From: Pseudomonadota bacterium
GTDB lineage: Bacteria; Pseudomonadota; Alphaproteobacteria; Kiloniellales; J153
Length of the DNA stretch: 12,121 nt
NCBI GenBank assembly: GCA_022572105.1
Contig: JACZWN010000100.1
Location: 1-12,121 of the forward strand
Direction of reading: 5' to 3'
The notes below the pieces were generated by a model. It was not told the origin of the DNA. It did not search any database and saw only the letters and a list, made by a program, of their open reading frames with translations. Position numbers and translations under genes: made by a program. This document shows positions 6,510-12,121 of the stretch, piece after piece; the stretch's first letter is position 1, and every line of letters begins with the position of its first letter.

Positions 6510-6829
6510 CACTCGACCTCGACTTCGAGGGCGAGCAGCAGGTAGCTCCACGACTTGCCGTGGGAATCCAGGTTCAAGGAGCCGTTCACGCCGCCTTCGA
6601 GGGCGTCCTCCATGACGAAATTGAGGCCGTGCAGGCGGTCCAGCTCGTAGCGCACCACGCGCCCCTCGATCAGCCGCGGATAGGCTTGCTTGACCCGCTC
6701 CGCCGTCAGTTGCGCCTTGACCGCGGGGTAGTGCCGGGGATCGAACACCCAGACCGACACGTTCGACCGGTTGCCCTTGTCGCCGGCGCGGGCGTGGGCG
6801 ACCTCCCTGAGCTGGACCCGCCGGGTCAT
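6509..6829 (-). CDS. AtuA C-terminal-domain-like protein (separate subunit)
   Basis: A 106-aa protein matching the small C-terminal region found at the end of AtuA-type proteins or as a separate gene next to them. The motif LREVAHARAGDKGNRSNVSV is the family signature (VAHARSGDKG-like), followed by LTAERVKQAYPRLIEG and RYELDRLHGLNFVMEDALEGG. The start codon overlaps the stop of the upstream AtuA-like gene (ATGA, 4-nt overlap), so translation is probably coupled and the two proteins probably act together. AtuA is linked to acyclic terpene catabolism in Pseudomonas, but no other Atu genes are present here and the substrate is unknown. The gene itself looks intact. Its stop codon touches repeat copy 2. 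Confidence 0.85.
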   Translation of the reverse strand: MTRRVQLREVAHARAGDKGNRSNVSVWVFDPRHYPAVKAQLTAERVKQAYPRLIEGRVVRYELDRLHGLNFVMEDALEGGVNGSLNLDSHGKSWSYLLLALEVEVE

Positions 6830-8002
6830 GTCTCGAGGACCTCGGTGCGCGCCTCGATCAGGTGGCGCGGCAGGAACGCCGAGTGGGTCACCACCTTGGG
6901 GACGATCTGGCCGCGGAACCCGCCGCCGCCGGCCGGCCCGCAGCACAGCAGGGATTCCACTTCCCACATCACGGTCTCCACCTCGGCGCGATCGAGCGCG
7001 GCGAAGGCGACGTGGACGCGCACGTCCTGGGTGTCCGTGGCGCGTTCGATCGCGGTCGCATGCAGCGAGTTCATGCCGATGAGATCGATACGCAGGCGGC
7101 CCTGGCACTTATGCAGGTTCGTGATCCGCTCCTTCAGCACGTCGCGCGCCAGCTCGGCCCGCCCCTGGGCGCCCGGGCCCGCGTAGCCGATCCCGGCCTC
7201 GCCCTGGAACCCGCCGTCGAAGCCGACCGTGACCTTGAGCGATTCGGGGCGCGCGCGCCCCCGGATGCCGGTGACCCGGACCCGGTCGGGCCCGACTTCC
7301 TCGATCCGCGCGCCGGAGAAGTCGGCGGTGACGTCGGGGGTCAGGTAGCTCGTGGGATCGTGCACCTCGTAGAGCAGCTGCTCCTTGACCGTGCGCGCGT
7401 TCACGCAGCCGCCGGCCTCGGGCAGCTTGGTCACCACGACTTCGCCACCCTCCCCGATCTCGGCCATGGGGTAGCCGCAATAGGCCAGGTCGGGCACCGG
7501 CTTGAACGGCGGGTCCGCGAAATAGCCGCCGGTGACCTGCATGCCGCATTCCAGGAAATGGCCCGCCACGGTGCCCCGTGCCAGGCGGTCCCAGTCGTCC
7601 AGTTCCCATCCGAAGCCGTGGACGACGGGCGCCATGAACAGCGAGGGGTCGGCGACGCGCCCAGTGATGATCAGCTCCGCATCCGTGGCCAGGGCGGCAA
7701 GCATGTGCTCGACGCCGAGATAGGCGTTGGCCCCGACGACGCTAAGCGCGACCTCGCCGAGCGTCCGGCCGAGCTCGGGCAAGACCGTGTCCTTCGACAG
7801 CATGGCGGTCACGTCATCGCCCTCGAGATACGCGATCCTGAGCCCCGTCATGCCCAGCTCCCGGGCCGTGGGCGAGCGTCCTTTCGCCGAGGCACTCCAG
7901 CACCAGACAGGCGATGCGTCCGCTCTCGGCCAGCGCGCAGGCCGGGTCGAGGCGGTCGGCGGAAAACCCGGCGCCGCACCCCACGACGATCGGCTTTTGC
8001 AT
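6826..8002 (-). pseudogene. AtuA-like protein (DUF1446) with internal deletion and frame change
   Basis: The gene starts well: ATG 8002 has GGGAGG (8011-8016) upstream and encodes MQKPIVVGCGAGFSADRLDP, the typical AtuA-family N-terminus, up to GERTLA (to 7871). Family similarity then jumps to another frame at ARELGMTGLRIAYLEGDDV (from 7866), and 346 codons continue intact to the stop at 6826 (SVVGANAYLGVEHM, ITGRVADPSLF, DDWDRLARGTVAGH, LLYEVHDPTSYLTPDV). The stretch expected between, about 50 residues including the conserved NMGAANP motif, is missing. A simple single-base error would not remove it. An ATG at 7849-7851 has GGGAG 6 nt upstream and could start a 341-aa product. Either this is a recent pseudogene, a re-initiating truncated gene, or an assembly defect. 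Confidence 0.75.
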
Positions 8003-8003
8003 G

Positions 8004-8837
8004 TCACCGCCCTCCCGGCGCATCGGCCGTCGTCGAGGCGAACAGCTCGCGCCGAAGCAGTCCCTCTTCCAACACGCGAATTTTCCTGCGCCGCCCGGCC
8101 AGCTTTTCGGAAAATTCGGCCTCTCCATAGAGTCCGCGCAGCTCGTCCGCGTGCGCCTCCTCCTCGCGCAGCAGTCGCCGGACCGTCTGCGCGTACTCGG
8201 CCGTCAGATCGGCATGATCCGTGATGACCCATCCGGCCTGGCGCAGCATCGCCGGATAGGCGAGCGCCGTCTCCACGAAGGGGGGTCCGGATTCCACGGC
8301 GCGATCGTGGTCGGCGGACGACAGCCCCGGCTTGGGAAATATGACGGTGAAGACCATGCGTCCACCGCTCCGGATCACGCCCCGGCAGGCGCGCAAGACC
8401 GGGAGCTTCGCGTCCAGGCAACACAAGACATCCGAGTGGCTGACCGCATCGAACGCGCCGCTGCCGAACGGCAAGGCGGCACCGTCGGCCAGCACGATCC
8501 AGCACGCCCCGGGGAGCCGGTCGGCGACGGCCCGCTCGGCGGCGATACGCAGCCCCGCCAGGGGTAGGTCCGCCAAGGTCACGTCGCAGCCGGTCGTGCG
8601 CGCCAGATAAAGCCCGGGCCACCCGGAACCGGCGCCGACCTCCAGGAGACGCCGTCCCGGAGCCAGGGCCAACAACGCGCCCACGTGCTCGGCTTCGCGG
8701 CGCGTGGTCCAGCTCGTGCCGCCGTAATCGCAACCGCACACGGCGCGCTCGATCTCCCGCTTTATCGGCGCTTGGACGAGCTGATACAGATCGCCGAATC
8801 GCTCTCTCACTGCCTGTTCGTCGGGCCTGGGCGGCAT
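8004..8837 (-). CDS. Class I SAM-dependent methyltransferase
   Basis: A 277-aa protein with a Rossmann methyltransferase core. Motif I is LLEVGAGSGW at residues 64-73, the acidic end of strand 2 is D90 (VTLAD), motif II is LADGAALPF (D118), and FDAVSHSDVLCCLD follows the methyltransferase_11 pattern. After GGRMVFTVIFPKPGLS the C-terminal third contains a charged helical region rich in Glu and Arg (about 195-265). The substrate cannot be read from the sequence. ATG 8837 is preferred over the in-frame TTG 8843, since GGGGTGA at 8844-8850 is 6 nt from the ATG and adjoins the TTG. It sits 43 nt after the GcvT-SHMT gene and 1 nt before the AtuA-like gene, in one minus-strand operon. Confidence 0.88.
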   Translation of the reverse strand: MPPRPDEQAVRERFGDLYQLVQAPIKREIERAVCGCDYGGTSWTTRREAEHVGALLALAPGRRLLEVGAGSGWPGLYLARTTGCDVTLADLPLAGLRIAAERAVADRLPGACWIVLADGAALPFGSGAFDAVSHSDVLCCLDAKLPVLRACRGVIRSGGRMVFTVIFPKPGLSSADHDRAVESGPPFVETALAYPAMLRQAGWVITDHADLTAEYAQTVRRLLREEEAHADELRGLYGEAEFSEKLAGRRRKIRVLEEGLLRRELFASTTADAPGGR

Positions 8838-8880
8838 CTTCAATCACCCCGGGGCGGGCTATCGGACTTCAGCGCCCGCT

Positions 8881-11553
8881 CTACTCGAAGCAGTAGCGCA
8901 TCTCGGTGAAGCCGCCGCGCAGCGCCTCGACCGCTTCGCGCCAATGGCCGCGCGGTTTATCGGCGCCGTCGCGCAGGATCTCGGCGATCAGATGGGCCAG
9001 GTGCTGGAAATCCGCCTCGGCCATGCCGTAGCGGGTCATCTCCTGGACGCCCATCCGGACCCCGCTGGCGGCGGCGAAGCTGGGATCGTCGTGGTAGGCC
9101 TGGGGGTTGGTGATGATGTTGTTGGCCTCCAGGAGGTCGGCGGCGTACTCGCCCCTGGAGCGCGCCGTGCGCAGGAGCACCTGGTGGGTTTCGGTGAAAT
9201 CGCAGGCCGGGTCGCCCTCGATCTCCAGGCCCCGGTCGTGGAGCGCGCGGGCGAAGGTCTTGGCGTTCTCGATCACCCGCTCGGGGTAGTCGTCCTTGAA
9301 GCGCAGCATCTCGTAGGTCGCGCCCAGCAGGCCCAGCATGGTGCCCAGGTGATGGTTGCTGACGTGGCCCGGGAAGGCGCGTGTCTCGATGAAGCGCCAC
9401 AGCTCCTCGAAGATCGAGCCGGGCTCGATGTTGGCCAGGATGACGCCGCGCTGGGGCCCGAAGAAGGTCTTGTGGGTCGAGCCGGTGACGATGTCGGCGC
9501 CCTCGGCGAGCGGGTCCTGGTAATGCTCGCCCAGCAGGCCGAGCACGTGGGCGCCATCGTACATGATGAAGGGACGCTTGGGGTTGTCGGCGCCGAACTC
9601 GGCGTGGACGAAGCCGGCGATCTCGGCCACCGGCTCCTTGTGGATGATGACGCTGCGCCCGAAGACGATGAGCTCGGGCCGGGTCCGTGCGATCAGCTCC
9701 TTGGCCGCCTCGACGTCGACGCGGTGCGGGTTGTCCTTCCGGATCGGGAAGTGCTCGACCGCCGGGCGCGCGGTCACCGGATCGACGGCGACGTAGTTTC
9801 TGAGCGCGCCGGTGGGCTGGGCGCTCAGGTGCCCGCCCTTGTTGAGGTCGTGGACCAGCACGCGGCGCAGCAACTGAGGCACCCGGCCGCGCCGGCCGCG
9901 GTTCTTGAACTGCTTGAGGCCGTCGTAGACCGTGTCATTGGCCATCTGGCCGGAGATCACCCGCACCTCGGCGCGGGCGCAGCCGAAGAAGGCCCTGAGC
10001 GCCGCCTTGAGCTCCTCCTCCTGGTCCATGATGAAGCGCGTGCCCTTGTAGTAGCGCACCTCCGGTGCCTCGGGCCCGAGCGCCTTGAGACGGCTGTGCT
10101 CGTTGTAGCGCCCGGCCGGGTCGGCCGCGCACAGCCGGTCGACGTAGGCGGAGTTGGGCTGCTCCGAAGGGATCAGGTTGATGCACTCGTGCCTTCGCCA
10201 GCGGGTGTTGGCCGCGGCCTCCTCGGCCAGGCGCGCGGCCAGATCGGCGGCGTGGGCGGCGTCCGCCCGGTCGACTTGGCGCGGGCCGGCGAAGCCGGTA
10301 TAGGGCCGGGTGTAGGGTGCCGAGGGCCAAAGGTTCCTCTCGACCAATTCGGCCGCCGCCGACCGGCCCTTGTCGTCGACGATCCGCAGCACCACCGGCC
10401 GGTCGGTCCGGTAGCGCAGGTCGGAGTCGATGAGCGCCAGCCCGATCGGGCGCAGGTCGTGCTGGTCGGACGGCGTGGCGGCGTGCCCCTCGCCGTAGAA
10501 GCGGGCATAGGGCACGGTCGTGCCCGAGGTCACGTAGCCGACCCGGGCGTCGTCGTGGAAAACCTCGAACCCGGCGCGCAAGGGCTTGCGCCCGGCAAAG
10601 ACCGCGATCGGCTGCACCAGGCGCTGGAGCAGGCGCGCCGCCGGCGGCGTATCCAGCTCGCCGCGGCGGATGTGGATGAACTCGTCCCGCTGGGCCTCGA
10701 GCGCCGCGCGGCCCACGTAGTCGTGGGTATCGGTGTGGCGGACCGCGAACAGCGCCAGCGCGTTGGCGAAGATCGGGATGTCACGGCTCTCGGGGTCGGG
10801 GCCCAGCTCGTGGCCGTACAACGGCAGCCCCGCCTCCAGGCGCAGCGAATCGCGGGCGCCGAGGCCGACCGGCACGGCGCCGAGATCGACCAGGCGCTGC
10901 CACAGCGCGACCGTCTTGCCGGTCTCGACGAACAGCTCGAAACAGACCGACTCGCCGGTATAGCCGGTGCGCGCGACGATCAGGTCGGTGCCGTCGAAGC
11001 GCGTCAGGCTCAGCCGGTTGCGCTTGTTCTCGGGCAGCTCGCCCTTGGCCACGACCCGCTCCAGGATGGCCGTCGAATGGGGGCCCTGCAGCGCGATCAT
11101 GCCAAGGTCCTCGCTGACGTCGGCCAGCGCCACGTCGGCCGTATTCTTGTGCCCGTTGAGCCAGCGCCAGTCGGTCTCGCGGTTGCCGGCGTTGACGACC
11201 AGGAGGAAGCGCGCCTCGGCCAGCTTGTAGAGATAGGCGTCGTCGACCGCCCCGCCGGATTCGTTGGCGATAAAGCTATACTGGGCCTGGCCGGGCGCCA
11301 GCGCGCGCGCGTCGTTGGTGAGCGTGCCGAGCAGGAAGCCCTCGGCGCCCGCGCCGGTGATCTCGAAGCGGCCCATATGGGAGACGTCGAACAGGCCGGC
11401 GTGGCGCCGGGTCGCCAGATGCTCCTGGATCGTGCCGGTCTTGTACTGCACCGGCATGTCCCAGCCGGCGAAGTCGACCAGCTTGGCGCCGTGGGCCGCG
11501 TGCCAATCGTGGAGCACGGTCCGGCGCGAGGTTCGGACGTCGATGTCGGTCAT
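8881..11553 (-). CDS. Fusion of glycine cleavage T-protein (GcvT) and serine hydroxymethyltransferase-like enzyme
   Basis: An 890-aa two-domain protein. Residues 1-420 are GcvT: FAGWDMPVQY, LFDVSHMGR, SGGAVDD with catalytic-region D104, GYTGE, LGARDSLRLEAGLPLYGHEL and the C-terminal barrel (DDARVGYVTSGT, IGLALIDSDLR). After a linker (about 421-450), residues 455-890 are SHMT-like: INLIPSEQ (E464), RYYKG, NKGGHLS (H575), MYDGAHVLGL (D666), and the PLP lysine K695 in GSTHKT, with VRMGVQEMTRYG near 832. GcvT makes methylene-THF from the aminomethyl group on GcvH; SHMT uses methylene-THF and glycine to make serine. ATG 11553 has GGAGGAG at 11562-11568, 8-nt spacing; an upstream in-frame GTG/ATG extension has no homology. 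It is the first gene of the minus-strand operon. GcvH and GcvP are not in the window. Confidence 0.95.
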   Translation of the reverse strand: MTDIDVRTSRRTVLHDWHAAHGAKLVDFAGWDMPVQYKTGTIQEHLATRRHAGLFDVSHMGRFEITGAGAEGFLLGTLTNDARALAPGQAQYSFIANESGGAVDDAYLYKLAEARFLLVVNAGNRETDWRWLNGHKNTADVALADVSEDLGMIALQGPHSTAILERVVAKGELPENKRNRLSLTRFDGTDLIVARTGYTGESVCFELFVETGKTVALWQRLVDLGAVPVGLGARDSLRLEAGLPLYGHELGPDPESRDIPIFANALALFAVRHTDTHDYVGRAALEAQRDEFIHIRRGELDTPPAARLLQRLVQPIAVFAGRKPLRAGFEVFHDDARVGYVTSGTTVPYARFYGEGHAATPSDQHDLRPIGLALIDSDLRYRTDRPVVLRIVDDKGRSAAAELVERNLWPSAPYTRPYTGFAGPRQVDRADAAHAADLAARLAEEAAANTRWRRHECINLIPSEQPNSAYVDRLCAADPAGRYNEHSRLKALGPEAPEVRYYKGTRFIMDQEEELKAALRAFFGCARAEVRVISGQMANDTVYDGLKQFKNRGRRGRVPQLLRRVLVHDLNKGGHLSAQPTGALRNYVAVDPVTARPAVEHFPIRKDNPHRVDVEAAKELIARTRPELIVFGRSVIIHKEPVAEIAGFVHAEFGADNPKRPFIMYDGAHVLGLLGEHYQDPLAEGADIVTGSTHKTFFGPQRGVILANIEPGSIFEELWRFIETRAFPGHVSNHHLGTMLGLLGATYEMLRFKDDYPERVIENAKTFARALHDRGLEIEGDPACDFTETHQVLLRTARSRGEYAADLLEANNIITNPQAYHDDPSFAAASGVRMGVQEMTRYGMAEADFQHLAHLIAEILRDGADKPRGHWREAVEALRGGFTEMRYCFE

Positions 11554-11745
11554 GGCCCGGGCTCCTCCCTCAAAGCGCGTCCCGCCGGCCGAAAGCCGCC
11601 CACAGTCTAGAGCAACTCGCCGGTGGAAAGGAATACTGCCGCGGCTTGCCACCCGAGACACGCGCCGCCGCGGGGTTGACGGGTCGTTAACCTTAACCGG
11701 CTAGCGTCCGCCCATCCCCGCAACGAGACCCTGGAGGACGCGTTC
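11554..11745. promoter_or_regulatory. Divergent promoter region with TTGACG box and tandem TTAACC
   Basis: This 192-nt divergent gap separates the minus-strand operon from the 57-aa gene. TTGACG at 11676-11681 is a good -35 element for the plus-strand gene, but the -10 (around 11699-11705, GGCTAGC) is weak. TTAACCTTAACC (11687-11698) overlaps the spacer and resembles two CtrA half-sites, although the spacing is not the usual TTAA-N7-TTAA. For the minus strand, TAGACT (11604-11609) could be a -10 with only a weak -35. I see no glycine riboswitch features. Confidence 0.35.
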
Positions 11746-11919
11746 ATGGGCGCTCCCGGACCCTTCTCGAACGCCTCGTCGGACATCACCGAGTGGTTGC
11801 CGCTTCTGGGATCGATCATCCAGGCCCTGTGCGGCGGCGGCGAAGACGAGCCACCGGTCGAGGACGCCCAAGCGGCGCAGAACGCCGGCGAGATCCCGTC
11901 CGAGCCAACGAGCCGCTAG
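11746..11919 (+). CDS. Small hypothetical protein, 57 aa
   Basis: An ATG-to-TAG frame with a strong ribosome binding site, GGAGG at 11733-11737 with 8-nt spacing. The product has a Ser/Asn-containing N-terminus (MGAPGPFSNASSDI), a hydrophobic or amphipathic segment (TEWLPLLGSIIQALCGGG, about 15-32) with one Cys, and an acidic, Pro- and Ala-containing tail (EDEPPVEDAQAAQNAGEIPS) that is probably unstructured. No family recognised. The layout of one short amphipathic helix plus a polar tail could suit a membrane-associated peptide, a small partner protein or a precursor peptide, but nothing nearby looks like a maturation enzyme. It ends 17 nt before the convergent HNH gene. Confidence 0.6.
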   Translation: MGAPGPFSNASSDITEWLPLLGSIIQALCGGGEDEPPVEDAQAAQNAGEIPSEPTSR

Positions 11920-11936
11920 CCGGCACCGGGAAGGGC

Positions 11937-12121
11937 TCAGGATTCCAGCTCGGAGTCCCAATAGAGAAAGTCGCGCCAGCTTTCGTGCAGGAAGTTCGGC
12001 GGGAACGAGCGGCCGTTCTGCTGCAGTTGATGGGTGGTCGGCTGAACCACCGGGCGCAGGGCGTGCATATGGCACTCCTCGGCCGTCCGGCTGCCCTTCC
12101 TCAGGTTACAGCCCTGGCAGG
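11937..12121 (-). CDS. HNH endonuclease, C-terminal part (runs off the window)
   Basis: The frame stays open from the right window edge to TGA at 11937-11939, giving the last 60 or so residues. CQGCNLRKGSRTAEE contains the CxxCNxxKG end of an HNH nuclease motif. The final segment, NGRSFPPNFLHESWRDFLYW followed by DSELES, matches the C-terminus I recall of a conserved alphaproteobacterial HNH endonuclease of about 185 residues. The N-terminal half with the HNH histidines lies outside the window. It is probably a chromosomal housekeeping-type HNH protein rather than phage cargo, though its role is not established. Confidence 0.8.
   Translation of the reverse strand, partial: CQGCNLRKGSRTAEECHMHALRPVVQPTTHQLQQNGRSFPPNFLHESWRDFLYWDSELES

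Noticed and set aside
6826..8847. Single 673-residue minus-strand protein spanning the methyltransferase and AtuA-like genes
   Set aside because: Upstream of about 7870 this frame is out of phase with both the methyltransferase and the AtuA N-terminus. Only its C-terminal 346 residues are real.
8944..11610. Very long open frame on the plus strand opposite the GcvT-SHMT gene
   Set aside because: Its translation is low-complexity, rich in Gly, Ala, Val, Asp and Arg, with no domain, as expected antisense to a GC-rich gene; the minus-strand frame has full family motifs.
11554..11675. Glycine riboswitch in the leader of the GcvT-SHMT gene
   Set aside because: The leader is short and I see none of the conserved glycine-aptamer core elements; only a small GC-rich hairpin is present.
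11937..12121. Prophage or homing-endonuclease origin of the HNH gene
   Set aside because: The visible C-terminus fits a widespread alphaproteobacterial chromosomal HNH family and no phage genes are nearby.
1..12121. CRISPR array, tRNA or rRNA genes, insertion sequences
   Set aside because: No regularly spaced repeats, no tRNA-like cloverleaf sequence, no rRNA motifs and no transposase coding were seen on either strand.

Overview
The window looks like a chromosomal segment of a high-G+C alphaproteobacterium, probably Rhodospirillales-like. I judge this from the strong GC bias at third codon positions, the prs-rplY-pth-ychF gene order, an alphaproteobacterial-type HNH endonuclease C-terminus at the right edge, and CtrA-like TTAACC sequences. 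No phage, transposase, CRISPR, rRNA or tRNA gene is visible.

Left part (about 180-6415, plus strand): a run of mostly housekeeping genes that probably form one or two transcription units. In order they are pgeF (YfiH-type peptidoglycan editing factor/laccase-domain protein), an M24 (creatinase/aminopeptidase P fold) hydrolase whose metal ligands are replaced, a possible 22-residue hydrophobic microprotein, prs (PRPP synthase), rplY (ribosomal protein L25 with CTC domain and an acidic tail), pth (peptidyl-tRNA hydrolase with a Pro-rich tail that overlaps the next gene), ychF (Obg-like ATPase) and a DUF427 protein. A 26-nt direct repeat (19-nt identical core) lies at both ends of this run, at 116-141 and 6484-6509. 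A long inverted repeat (13-110) precedes the first copy.

Middle and right part (11553-6509, minus strand): a tightly packed four-gene operon that meets the plus-strand genes tail to tail. Its first gene encodes an 890-aa fusion of a glycine-cleavage T-protein (GcvT) and a serine hydroxymethyltransferase-like enzyme. It is followed by a SAM-dependent methyltransferase, an AtuA-like gene (DUF1446) that seems to have lost about 50 codons together with a reading-frame change, and a 106-aa AtuA C-terminal-domain protein. The fusion joins two enzymes that make and use 5,10-methylene-tetrahydrofolate. Its link to the methyltransferase and the AtuA pair is unexplained and is the most unusual part of the window.

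Right edge (11554-12121): a divergent intergenic region with a TTGACG box and tandem TTAACC motifs precedes a 57-aa plus-strand gene with a strong ribosome binding site and no recognised family. The C-terminal part of an HNH endonuclease gene, on the minus strand, runs off the window.
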